This document shows, piece by piece, positions 28,119-36,374 of a stretch of 64,000 bases of DNA (position 1 is its first letter; each line of letters opens with the position of its first letter). The stretch is from Modestobacter sp. VKM Ac-2977. GTDB taxonomy: Bacteria > Actinomycetota > Actinomycetes > Mycobacteriales > Geodermatophilaceae. The notes below the pieces were generated by a model. It was not told the origin of the DNA, made no database searches, and saw only the letters and a list, made by a program, of their open reading frames with translations. The translations under genes and the position numbers were made by a program. Where the stretch lies: positions 881,238 to 945,237 of the forward strand of contig NZ_JAPVBQ010000001.1 in assembly GCF_026968045.1 (NCBI RefSeq), written 5' to 3'.

Positions 28119-29273
28119 GTGCTGGACTACCGGCTCGACGAGGAGACCGAGGCGCTGCGGAAGGTGGTCCGCGAGTTCGCCGTGGAGGTCATCGCACCGC
28201 AGATCGGTGGGTTCTACGAACGCGACGAGTTCCCCACCGACATCGTGCGGCAGATGGGCGAGCTGGGGCTGTTCGGCCTGCCGTTCCCCGAGGAGTACGG
28301 CGGATCCGGCGGCGACTACTTTACCCTGTGCGTGGCGTTGGAGGAGCTGGCCCGCGTCGACAGCTCGGTGGCGATCACCCTGGAGGCCGGGGTGTCGCTG
28401 GGCGCGATGCCGATCTTCCGGTTCGGCACCGAGGAGCAGAAGCACCAGTGGCTGCCCCGGCTGTGCGCCGGTGAGGCGTTGGGCGCCTTCGGGCTCACCG
28501 AGGCCGGTGGCGGTTCCGATGCCGGGGCCACGAAGACCACCGCCCGGCTCGAGGACGGCGAGTGGGTGATCAACGGCTCGAAGGCGTTCATCACCAACTC
28601 CGGCACCGAGATCACCGACCTGGTCATCGTCACCGCGGTCACCGGCACCAAGGCCGACGGCGGCAAGGAGATCTCGGCGATCATCGTGCCGTCGGGCACC
28701 CCGGGCTTCGCCGTCGGCAAGCGGTACGCGAAGGTCGGCTGGAACGCCTCGGACACCCGCGAGCTCTCCTTCAGCGACTGCCGGGTGCCCGCGGAGAACC
28801 TGGTGGGGGAGCGGGGGCGCGGGTACGCCCAGTTCCTGTCGATCCTGGACGAGGGGCGGATCGCCATCTCCGCGCTGGCCGTGGGGCTGGCGCAGGGGTG
28901 CGTCGACGAGTCGGTCAAGTACGCCGGGGAGCGGGAGGCGTTCGGGCAGCCGATCGGCCGCAACCAGGCGGTGCAGTTCATGATCGCCGACATGGAGGTG
29001 CGGGCCTCGACCGCGCGGCTGGCCTACTACCGGGCGGCGGAGAAGATGCTGCGCGGTGAGCCGTTCAAGCGGGAGGCCTCGATCGCCAAGCTGTACAGCT
29101 CGGAGATGGCGATGGAGAACGCCCGCTACGCCACCCAGGTGCACGGCGGGTACGGGTTCATGACCGAGTTCCCGGTCGGCCGCTTCTACCGCGACGCCAA
29201 GATCCTGGAGATCGGCGAGGGGACGAGCGAGGTGCAGCGGATGCTCATCGCCCGCTCCCTCGGCCTCGGCTGA
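28119..29273 (+). CDS. acyl-CoA dehydrogenase (isovaleryl-CoA type)
   Basis: 384 aa from GTG 28119; GAGGAGGAG lies five bases upstream, although GTG 28113 overlapping the accA1 stop is also possible. FAD-binding and catalytic motifs are clear: GAFGLTEAGGGSDAGAT, WVINGSKAFITNSG, EREAFGQPIGRNQAVQF, QVHGGYGF and FYRDAKILEIGEGTSEVQRMLI. Context with methylcrotonyl-CoA carboxylase suggests isovaleryl-CoA or a related branched acyl-CoA as substrate. Confidence 0.93.
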   Translation: MLDYRLDEETEALRKVVREFAVEVIAPQIGGFYERDEFPTDIVRQMGELGLFGLPFPEEYGGSGGDYFTLCVALEELARVDSSVAITLEAGVSLGAMPIFRFGTEEQKHQWLPRLCAGEALGAFGLTEAGGGSDAGATKTTARLEDGEWVINGSKAFITNSGTEITDLVIVTAVTGTKADGGKEISAIIVPSGTPGFAVGKRYAKVGWNASDTRELSFSDCRVPAENLVGERGRGYAQFLSILDEGRIAISALAVGLAQGCVDESVKYAGEREAFGQPIGRNQAVQFMIADMEVRASTARLAYYRAAEKMLRGEPFKREASIAKLYSSEMAMENARYATQVHGGYGFMTEFPVGRFYRDAKILEIGEGTSEVQRMLIARSLGLG

Positions 29274-29386
29274 CGGGAGATCAAACGCATTTTTCGACGG
29301 TGCTACGTCGAGGAGCGTCTTAGTGGGACGACGCGCTACGGCGAGTCGTAGAGCACAACAACGTTAGGTCGCGTAGGAAGGGCACC

Positions 29387-31306
29387 GTGGGAGACGTGTT
29401 CAGCGCGGGCACGGTCTCGTTCGAGCGACCCGAGCCGGACGATCACCTACTGGCCGAGGTTTTTGCCTTGGGGGAGTCCGAGTCGCGCTACTTGGGCATG
29501 CTGACGCCTCAGGCTTGGCGTGAGTACGCCAGCAAACGAACCGTCCTGGCCGCGGTCTCAGGCGACGGTGAGCTGCTTGGGTACGCCGCTTTTCGGCTGC
29601 CCAGGAACAGAGTTGTCCTAGCGCACCTGGTTGTGCACCCGCGAGGTCGACGTCGTGGTGTAGCAAAGCGGATAATCGATCATCTTTCTGCTGAGTATGC
29701 GAGTAAAACTGGGATAGCGGCGCGATGTCGGCGCGACTACCCGGCCAATGACATGTGGCCTAGTCTCGGTTTCGTCGCTCTTGGAGACAGGCCTGGGCGA
29801 AGCGTTGTGGGACACCGCCTCACTGATTGGTGGCGCGATCACGGACATCCCGATTTGCTCACATGGGAAGGTGCGCCATCGGCGATTGTGTCCGTTGTTG
29901 CCGACGCGAACGTCTTTCTTGATCTTCATGGTCGCGATGCCGGGTCGCAAGCAGAGGTGACTCGCATGATTTTCAACAGCATCAGTGACCGAATCGAACT
30001 GCTTGTAACTCCTGAACTGCACAATGAGGTCGACCGAGTCATCGACGAGACGGATCGTCGGAGACTGCAGTCGATCATCGATACGTACCCCCGCTTGAGG
30101 GTGGCGCCGGATGTACTCGCCCGTACCAGGGCGGCGTTGATAGAATCTCTCGGGCATGCGCCAGCGGGAGCGCGTGACGTCAGCGACCTGAATCACATCG
30201 CTTACGCCGCCGCTGCTGGCGTGTCTGTAGTCGCTACTCGTGACCTAGCTGTACTGCAGAGGTTGACCGCGCCAGCCGAACAGGTCGGGCTACGTATCGT
30301 CAGTCCGGATGACCTCGTTGCCCTTGTGGACGAGCGTGAATCGGCGCCGGCGTACACGCCGGCCGCGCTCCTTGACACGGGCTATCAAGTGGCTGAGGCG
30401 GGCGTTTCGGACAATGTGGTGTTGGAGCGCTTCGTTGACGGTGGAGCGGGAGAGCGGAAGAAGGATTTCCGGCTTCGAGTAGGCGAGTTGGCCAGGCAGC
30501 GACCGAGCTCGAGCCGGTTGCTGTTCACGGACCCTGACGGTGAGCCCGTGGCCCTCCTGGGATATGCCCCGAGCGAGCAGACGCTCGAAGTGACCGTCGC
30601 CCGGCTTCGTCCGTCTTCGCTACGCTCGACAATCGCCGCGCAGGTCGTCTCGGGAGTGCGTACCGCTGCCCTCGCTAGGCAGAAGAACCTAATCCACGTC
30701 ACCGATCCGTTCGCAGACTCGGCGATGTACCAAGCGTTCTTGGCAGATGGCTACCGTCCGACATCGTCGGGTGTCATGGCTGCGACAGTCGGCGGAGTCC
30801 TCTCCGTGAACGAGTTGCGTTCTCAGCTGCGGTCATTGCGTAGGTCGCTATCTCCGGATGACGGCGCCTCGGTTCTTCCGTCCTGGCTAGATGTCGACAT
30901 TCAACCCGACTTGGTTGAGCCGAACACGGCGGCCTCGATCGAGCGTCAGCTACGACCTCTGAAGCTATATGACGCTCCCATCCCGGCGTGGATGGTGCCC
31001 ATCAAGCCGCACTACGCGAGCCAGCTGTTCGGCTACCCAGCGGAGCTCTTCCCTCGCGGGGACGAATTGGGAATCAGTGTTGAACAGGTGTACTACAGGG
31101 CTGGCCGATCCGGCGAGGAAGCGCCGGGTCGGATTTTCTGGTATGTCAGTGGGTCGCGAAACGGCGAGGTTATCGGAACCAGTGAGCTGGTGGAGGTTGC
31201 CGACGGCTCGCCCGATGTTCTATGGCGAGGTATCGACGACTCGGTGTCTACACTCGGCAAGAGGTTGAGGATAGTGCTGATTCGAAAAACTCAGTGCGCG
31301 CGCTGA
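29387..31306 (+). CDS. multidomain GNAT-PIN-ASCH-like protein (3' end apparently frameshifted)
   Basis: 639 aa in this frame from GTG 29387, after AGGAAGG. Residues about 10-150 are a GNAT acetyltransferase (VVLAHLVVHPRGRRRGVAKRI). About 168-310 look like a PIN nuclease domain (VVADANVFLDLHGRD, DVSDLNHIAYAAAAGVSVVATRD with acidic residues). About 330-470 resemble a second, degenerate GNAT. From about 515 an ASCH/PUA-like part begins (WMVPIKPHYASQLFG). The last ~26 residues look like out-of-frame sequence; the natural continuation is in the frame of 31222-31467. Function unknown; the domain mix suggests RNA cleavage or modification. Confidence 0.7.
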   Translation: MGDVFSAGTVSFERPEPDDHLLAEVFALGESESRYLGMLTPQAWREYASKRTVLAAVSGDGELLGYAAFRLPRNRVVLAHLVVHPRGRRRGVAKRIIDHLSAEYASKTGIAARCRRDYPANDMWPSLGFVALGDRPGRSVVGHRLTDWWRDHGHPDLLTWEGAPSAIVSVVADANVFLDLHGRDAGSQAEVTRMIFNSISDRIELLVTPELHNEVDRVIDETDRRRLQSIIDTYPRLRVAPDVLARTRAALIESLGHAPAGARDVSDLNHIAYAAAAGVSVVATRDLAVLQRLTAPAEQVGLRIVSPDDLVALVDERESAPAYTPAALLDTGYQVAEAGVSDNVVLERFVDGGAGERKKDFRLRVGELARQRPSSSRLLFTDPDGEPVALLGYAPSEQTLEVTVARLRPSSLRSTIAAQVVSGVRTAALARQKNLIHVTDPFADSAMYQAFLADGYRPTSSGVMAATVGGVLSVNELRSQLRSLRRSLSPDDGASVLPSWLDVDIQPDLVEPNTAASIERQLRPLKLYDAPIPAWMVPIKPHYASQLFGYPAELFPRGDELGISVEQVYYRAGRSGEEAPGRIFWYVSGSRNGEVIGTSELVEVADGSPDVLWRGIDDSVSTLGKRLRIVLIRKTQCAR

Positions 31307-31467
31307 GGTTTATAAACACTGATCTATTTCATGCGCCGGTGCAACTCTCGCGCTTGAAGCGCTTGGCGGATCGGAACCGTCAGACGTTGCAGCTATGGTC
31401 CGCCTTCAAGCTATCTCCGTCACTCGCGCGTGATCTACTGAAGGAGTCGGACAGTGCTCACCCATGA
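31222..31467 (+). pseudogene. displaced C-terminal part of the GNAT-PIN-ASCH-like protein
   Basis: This frame, offset by one base, reads RYRRLGVYTRQEVEDS, VRALRFINTDLFHAPVQLS and QLWSAFKLSPSLARDL. It continues the ASCH-like fold of the previous frame, which loses coherence at about 31226-31230. One missing base near TGGCGAGG would join the two. The end (TGA 31465-31467) overlaps the next gene, as expected if the full protein once ended here. Either a real frameshift mutation, a sequencing error or recoding. Confidence 0.55.
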
Positions 31468-31930
31468 AGCTCCGGTCCTTGATCGACTCATGATGCTATC
31501 GATACACCCACGTTTCGTTGACCAGATAGTCGCTGGCACGAAAACTGTCGAGCTCAGACGAACCCGGCCGTCAGTCACAGTTGGTCAGCCGGTTGCAATC
31601 TATGCAACGGTGCCCTCGGCCGCCGTAGTCGCCACCTGTCGCGTAACGGCGATCGATGTTTGTCCACCCGAAAAGCTGTGGGACTTGGTCGAAGACTGCG
31701 CTGGCATTCCTCGATCAATGTTCGATTCGTACTTTGCTGGCTCCGCAGTGGGTGTTGGAATTCATCTGGGGGATGTCGAGTCTCTTGAGCAGGCGGTCAC
31801 GTTGGGTGAGCTGCGGGCCAAGGGGCCGTTCTATCCGCCGCAGACGTGGAGGTTCTTCGACCGTGACGGCCTGAAGGCGCTATTGGCCGAGCACCCTTCG
31901 ATGCATGGGCTGGCGTCACTCCTTCTGTAG
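31454..31930 (+). CDS. ASCH domain protein
   Basis: 158 aa from GTG 31454, preceded by AAGGAG and overlapping the upstream frame by 14 bases, so translationally coupled to it. The ASCH (PUA-like) signature is clear: MLSIHPRFVDQIVAGTKTVE followed by LRR and a basic beta-barrel with VGQPVAIYATVP. ASCH domains are thought to bind RNA or nucleotides. It lies in the lower-GC island and probably works with the multidomain protein, whose C-terminus has the same fold. Confidence 0.8.
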   Translation: MLTHEAPVLDRLMMLSIHPRFVDQIVAGTKTVELRRTRPSVTVGQPVAIYATVPSAAVVATCRVTAIDVCPPEKLWDLVEDCAGIPRSMFDSYFAGSAVGVGIHLGDVESLEQAVTLGELRAKGPFYPPQTWRFFDRDGLKALLAEHPSMHGLASLLL

Positions 31931-31978
31931 TTGGGCGCGCGGGTGTGGGGCGCTGGAGTCACTCCACGTGTTGGTCAT
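31916..31978 (-). pseudogene. possible 5' stub of a truncated gene
   Basis: On the minus strand a strong ribosome binding site (GGGGGAGGACTG) precedes ATG 31978, but the frame (MTNTWSDSSAPHPRAQLQKE) stops after 20 codons inside the 3' end of the ASCH gene. It looks like the beginning of a gene cut at the edge of the island. Weak evidence. Confidence 0.2.
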
Positions 31979-32211
31979 CAGTCCTCCCCCGTACGCTCGG
32001 TGAACTCCTCCTTGCTTCCGTTGAGGTGTAAAGGCCTGAGGTGCCGCCGTTAGACCGGCAGACCGTTTCGGCTGAAAACATGGAGTGACTACAGCTTCAC
32101 GTCCGGCTGGTGCGGCGTACACAGCGCGTACACCGAGCGGCCACGGCCGCTCGACAGCGTGCGGAGGCGGTGGGACCCCCCACCGCCCCAGCACAGTCGA
32201 AGGACGTCCCC

Positions 32212-34539
32212 ATGCACCTGCTCAGCCCACGGCCCGCACACCGCGGCGCCACCCCCGCCCGGACGGCGTGCCTGCGGGCCGTCGCCGGGGTCGGGGTGGC
32301 CGCCACGGTCGCCGGTCTCGCCACCGCCGGTGGCCTGGTCACCGCCGGCCCAGCGGCGGCCGCGCCCGTCGAGGCCGCGCCCGTCGAGACCGCTGCCACC
32401 GAGCCGGCCTCCCGGTTCACCCTCGCCGTCCTGCCGGACACGCAGTTCTACTCCCGGTACGCCGAGTCGGAGTTCGAGCGGCCCGACCGCTACGGCGACG
32501 GCAACAACCCCTTCGCCGCCCAGACCGAGTGGCTCGCCGAGCACGCCGACGAGCTGCGCATCCCGTTCGTCGCCCACCTCGGCGACGTCGTCGACCAGGT
32601 GAACACCGAGGGCGAGTGGCGCACCGCCGACGCTGCCATGCAGACCCTGGACGACGCCGACCTGCCGTACTCGGTGCTGGCCGGCAACCACGACGTCCGG
32701 AACAGCTCGAGCAACCACTACGACGACCAGTACGACCTGGCCCGGGAGCCCTTCCTGCGCTGGTTCGGGCCTGACCGGGCGGCCGAGCAGTCGACCTACG
32801 GCGGCAGCGACCCGACGGGGATGAACCAGTACCACGTCTTCGAGGCCGAGGGTCAGCAGTTCATGGTGCTGGCGCTGTCCTGGCGCGCCTCGGACGCCAC
32901 CCTCGCCTGGGCCGACGAGGTGATGGCGCAGCACCCGACCCTGCCGGTCATCCTCACCTCGCACGACATCATCGGCATCCAGGACGACGGGGTCTCCCCG
33001 CAGGAGACCGGCTACGGCCTGCGGCTCTGGGACCAGCTCATCAAGGGCAACGACCAGATCTTCATGACCCTGAACGGCCACTTCCACGGGGCGACCCGGC
33101 TGACCAAGCAGAACGACTTCGGTCACCCGGTGACCCAGGTCCTGATGGACTACCAGATGGCCTACGAGGGCGGGAACGGCTACCTCGGCCTGTTCGAGTT
33201 CGACCTCACCAACGACACCATCTCGGCGCAGACCGCCTCGCCGTGGGTGGTCGCCAAGCCGCAGGAGAAGCTGACCTCCTACGACCAGGCGTTCCTCGAG
33301 GGCCCCAACCAGCAGTTCACCCTGGACGTCGACTTCTCCGAGCGGTTCGCCGGCTTCAACCCCGGGTTCACCGCCGGCTCCGCCGACGAGCCCTCGCTCA
33401 CCCAGGCGGCGCGCGACATCCTGCTCGACGGCTTCGTCAGCCCCGACCCGGTCACCACCGAGCTGCCGGGCTCGACGGCGGACTACCCGCAGGTCGAGGG
33501 GACGCTGGCGCACTGGCGGATGAACGGGCTGCGCGGGGTGGTCGCCCAGGGCGGCGTCATCCGCGACGTCGAGGGCAACAACCGCAACAACCTCATGCGC
33601 GTGCCGATCAGCCGGTCCGGTTCGCCGACCGCTCAGCTCCGGGACGTCAACTTCTCCCAGGAGGCGCACCCGTACTCCTCGGACGGAGCCGCGGTCTGCT
33701 TCAGCAACGCCAGCAAGCAGACCGACCGCTACAGCTACCTGACCACCCGCGCGGACGCGCCGGTGAACCTGGCGGCGCTCGAGAACGGCTACACGATCGA
33801 GACGTTCCTCCAGATCGACGAGAGCTGGACCCAGTCCGACAACGCGTGGATGAAGGCGATCGTGCGCTCGGGCAACCGCTCGCAGATCGGCGTGCCGCAG
33901 ACCCGCTGGGACTGGACGGCGTCCCCGGTGGCCCTGGGCCTGTCGAACCTCAAGGAGTTCCAGTGGACCGAGGTGCCGATCGACACCGCCAAGGGTGACC
34001 GCACCTCGTGGTCGGGCGAGATCATGGTCGACACCTGGGCGCACGTGGCCCTGGTGAACGACCCGGCCACGGCCACCACGACGATGTACGTCGACGGCGC
34101 CCCGGTGCTGCGCAACGCCTCGAACACCGTGGGCCACGGGCTGGACGACGCGATGCCGTGGATCTTCGGTGCCGACTGGGTCGACGACCAGGCGACCAAC
34201 GGCTGGAACGGCTGCATCGGTGAGACCCGCGTGGTCGACCACCCGATCGGCCAGGACGAGTGGCTGACCGCCCGGGCCGACATCGAGGGCCTCACGGTCA
34301 CCTCGCCGGCGGTCGACACGACGACATCGCCGGCGGTCACGGCCACCGGCACCGGCACCCCCGGCGCCACCGTCACGGTGACGGCCGGCATCACGCGCAC
34401 GGTCGTCGTCGGCCAGGACGGCACCTGGCGGGCGGCCCTGGGCACGCTGCGCCCGGGCACGTACGAGCTGACCGCCCAGCAGTCGCTGGGTGAGCGGTCC
34501 GCCGACCCGGTGAGCGTGCCGTTCCGCGTGGCCCGCTGA
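32212..34539 (+). CDS. secreted metallophosphoesterase with LamG-like and Ig-like domains
   Basis: 775 aa from ATG 32212. A signal peptide (about 1-52, ending TAGPAAAAP) is followed by a calcineurin-like phosphoesterase domain (about 65-370) with metal motifs LPDTQF, HLGDVVDQ, GNHDV, TSHDI and NGHFHG. A concanavalin/LamG-like domain (about 430-690, MNGLRG and DTWAHVALVNDP) and a C-terminal Ig-like repeat follow. It is probably an extracellular phosphodiesterase or phosphatase with a carbohydrate-binding module. It sits next to the island but has normal high GC. Confidence 0.85.
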   Translation: MHLLSPRPAHRGATPARTACLRAVAGVGVAATVAGLATAGGLVTAGPAAAAPVEAAPVETAATEPASRFTLAVLPDTQFYSRYAESEFERPDRYGDGNNPFAAQTEWLAEHADELRIPFVAHLGDVVDQVNTEGEWRTADAAMQTLDDADLPYSVLAGNHDVRNSSSNHYDDQYDLAREPFLRWFGPDRAAEQSTYGGSDPTGMNQYHVFEAEGQQFMVLALSWRASDATLAWADEVMAQHPTLPVILTSHDIIGIQDDGVSPQETGYGLRLWDQLIKGNDQIFMTLNGHFHGATRLTKQNDFGHPVTQVLMDYQMAYEGGNGYLGLFEFDLTNDTISAQTASPWVVAKPQEKLTSYDQAFLEGPNQQFTLDVDFSERFAGFNPGFTAGSADEPSLTQAARDILLDGFVSPDPVTTELPGSTADYPQVEGTLAHWRMNGLRGVVAQGGVIRDVEGNNRNNLMRVPISRSGSPTAQLRDVNFSQEAHPYSSDGAAVCFSNASKQTDRYSYLTTRADAPVNLAALENGYTIETFLQIDESWTQSDNAWMKAIVRSGNRSQIGVPQTRWDWTASPVALGLSNLKEFQWTEVPIDTAKGDRTSWSGEIMVDTWAHVALVNDPATATTTMYVDGAPVLRNASNTVGHGLDDAMPWIFGADWVDDQATNGWNGCIGETRVVDHPIGQDEWLTARADIEGLTVTSPAVDTTTSPAVTATGTGTPGATVTVTAGITRTVVVGQDGTWRAALGTLRPGTYELTAQQSLGERSADPVSVPFRVAR

Positions 34540-34556
34540 CCTGACCCGAGCACGGC

Positions 34557-34596
34557 GACACCCCCTCTCCCGGCCTGAGCCGGGGGAGGGGGTGTC
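34557..34596. terminator. hairpin after the metallophosphoesterase gene
   Basis: Eighteen-base arms (GACACCCCCTCTCCCGGC and its near-complement, one mismatch) enclose the loop CTGA, 17 bases after the stop codon. A strong intrinsic-type terminator without a T-tract. Confidence 0.75.
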
Positions 34597-34605
34597 CTCG
34601 TGTCC

Positions 34606-34669
34606 GGGTCGGCCCCCTGCAGGGCCCCGCCGCGAGCTTGCGAGTGGTGGGGCAGGGGGTCCTTCATCA
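34606..34669 (-). repeat. dispersed hairpin repeat after the quinone oxidoreductase gene
   Basis: Read on the minus strand from the stop codon, the sequence begins GAAGGACCCCCTGCCCC, contains CACTCGCAAGCTCG and ends with GGCCCTGCAGGGGG. About 60 bases match the element after ettA (59276-59335) with few changes. It folds into a hairpin and may act as terminator. Confidence 0.65.
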
Positions 34670-35680
34670 GGCGGTGACGTCGATGAGCACCTTGCCGACG
34701 GCGCCGTCCTGGACGGCCTGGTGGGCGGCCGCGGTCTCGGACAGCGGGTGGACGTGCAGCGGCAGCCCGGCGTCCGCGCCCACCCGGACCGCGCCGTCGA
34801 GCACCGCGGCGTTGACGTCCTCGACGGCGATGTCCTTGGCCCGGGCGGGTTCGGTGTAGACGAGCACGAACTGCCAGCGGGCGTTGGGGACCATCTGGGC
34901 GCGCACCGGGATGGTCACCTCGGCACCGCCGTCGTCGGCGTACATGGCGACCGCGCCGTGCAGGGCGATCACCTGGGCATCGGTGGCGGCGTTCTGCGCG
35001 GCGGAGACCTCGACGATCGAGTCGACGCCCTTCGGCGCGATCTTGCGGACCTCGGTGACGACGTCCTGCCGCTTGTAGTCGATGACGTGGTCGGCGCCGG
35101 CCTTGGCGGCCAGCTGTGCCTTCGCCGGGGAGCTGACCGTGGCGATGACGGTGGCCTCGGCCCAGCGGGCGAGCTGGATGGCGGCGTTGCCGACCGCGCC
35201 GGCGCCGCCCTGCACCAGCACGGTGCGGCCGTTGAGCGAGCCGGGGGCGAGGCGGTCGGGGAGTGACTCCGCCACGGTGAGGCAGCGGTGTGCGGTGAGG
35301 AACGGGATGCCGAGGGCGGCGCCCAGTTCGAAGGAGGGGTCGGCGCCCAGGAGCACGGTCTGCCGGGCCGGGACGACGGTGTACTCCGCCGCCGTGCCGT
35401 GCGGCCGCTGCCACGCGGCCTCCCAGACCCACACCCGCTCGCCGACGACCACGGGGTCGACGCCCTCGCCGACCGCGTCGATCGTGCCGGCGCCGTCCTG
35501 GTCGGGCACCTGGCCGCCGGGGCCGGGCTGGGCGGTGCTGCGGGTCTTCCAGTCGGTGGGGTTCACGCCGGAGAAGGCCAGGCGCACCCGCACCTCACCG
35601 GGGCCGGGGTCGGGAGTGGGGCGGTCGACGAGCTGCAGGACGTCAGGGCCGCCGGGCTGGGTGTAGGTGATGGCTCGCAC
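34667..35680 (-). CDS. NADPH:quinone oxidoreductase (zinc-independent MDR family)
   Basis: 337 aa medium-chain dehydrogenase/reductase. The N-terminal GroES-like fold (VRLAFSGVNPTDWKTR) and the nucleotide-binding motif VQGGAGAVGNAAIQLARW are those of quinone oxidoreductase/zeta-crystallin enzymes. Zinc-ligand residues of alcohol dehydrogenases are absent. It probably reduces quinones or unsaturated carbonyls with NADPH. It is monocistronic, 39 bases downstream of whiB on the same strand. Confidence 0.88.
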   Translation of the reverse strand: MRAITYTQPGGPDVLQLVDRPTPDPGPGEVRVRLAFSGVNPTDWKTRSTAQPGPGGQVPDQDGAGTIDAVGEGVDPVVVGERVWVWEAAWQRPHGTAAEYTVVPARQTVLLGADPSFELGAALGIPFLTAHRCLTVAESLPDRLAPGSLNGRTVLVQGGAGAVGNAAIQLARWAEATVIATVSSPAKAQLAAKAGADHVIDYKRQDVVTEVRKIAPKGVDSIVEVSAAQNAATDAQVIALHGAVAMYADDGGAEVTIPVRAQMVPNARWQFVLVYTEPARAKDIAVEDVNAAVLDGAVRVGADAGLPLHVHPLSETAAAHQAVQDGAVGKVLIDVTA

Positions 35681-35719
35681 GAACCCCTGCTACCCGTCGG
35701 GAGGGCTCCGATGCGCCGT

Positions 35720-36070
35720 TCAGCTGGCGCGGCGGCGCAGGCGACGACGCTCGCGCTCGGAGAGGCCGCCCCAGATGCCGAAGCGCTCGTCCATGGTGAG
35801 GGCGTACTCCAGGCACTCGGCGCGGACCTCGCAGCCGGTGCAGATCTTCTTCGCCTCGCGGGTCGAGCCGCCCTTCTCCGGGAAGAACGCCTCCGGGTCG
35901 GTCTCGGCGCACAGGGCGCGCTCCTGCCAGCTCTGGTCCTCGGTGTCCATGCCCGGGAAGCCGGCGTCGAAGACGTCGGCCAGGCCCAGCACGTCCTGCC
36001 CGTAGGTGACCGGCGCCGCCTCGGCGGCTGCGGTCCGGTAGTCGCTCATCCACGTCACGTCGGCCATCAC
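35720..36070 (-). CDS. whiB: WhiB-family iron-sulfur regulator (WhiB/WhmD type)
   Basis: 116 aa from GTG 36070 (or ATG 36067). The four Fe-S cluster Cys are in RALCAETDP and KKICTGCEVRAECLEYAL, followed by the GIWGGLSERERRRLRRR turn and basic DNA-contact tail. The block QERALCAETDPEAFFPEKGG matches the Streptomyces WhiB/mycobacterial WhmD (WhiB2) subgroup, which controls septation and differentiation with sigma factor partners. The upstream intergenic region has a 17-bp inverted repeat. Confidence 0.93.
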   Translation of the reverse strand: MMADVTWMSDYRTAAAEAAPVTYGQDVLGLADVFDAGFPGMDTEDQSWQERALCAETDPEAFFPEKGGSTREAKKICTGCEVRAECLEYALTMDERFGIWGGLSERERRRLRRRAS

Positions 36071-36374
36071 GATGCGTCCCCCTGCGTCTCGTTCCGGCGT
36101 ACCGCGGACGCGGTTGCCGTTTCGTCACCGTCGGTGACGTCGAGAGGAATTACACGGGGGTCATTCCAGGGCGTCAAATGTCGGGGATGTGACGCCGAGT
36201 CCCACGGGTCACAGCCGTCCCGTGGACCTCACGAGCATGTGGAGATCGGCCCGACACGCCGTGTCCGGGGTCAGGTTCTGCCCACGGGGACCGAACGGTT
36301 CGTCCACATCGAGAACGGCCGCCGGCGCTGGATCTGGACGTTCCGGACCGTCGATGTCCACCCGGTGGTCGAGG
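36071..36374. promoter_or_regulatory. whiB upstream region
   Basis: A 304-bp gap between the DUF885 stop and the whiB start, both on the minus strand. It contains no convincing gene and holds the whiB promoter. Its clearest signal is the inverted repeat CGTCACC-GTC-GGTGACG (36123-36139), about 53 bp upstream of the start codon, a candidate operator. No sigma factor hexamers could be assigned. Confidence 0.45.

Larger units (their letters stand above)
29281..31930 (+). other. lower-GC island with GNAT-PIN-ASCH and ASCH genes
   Basis: Composition changes sharply just after the acyl-CoA dehydrogenase stop: a sample 60-base block inside (31321-31380) is 58% G+C, whereas 28861-28920 is 72%. Codons ending in A or T (ATA, AAA, CTA, TTT) become common. 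The block holds two genes in the same direction and no mobility gene, direct repeat or tRNA boundary. It looks horizontally acquired. Confidence 0.65.
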
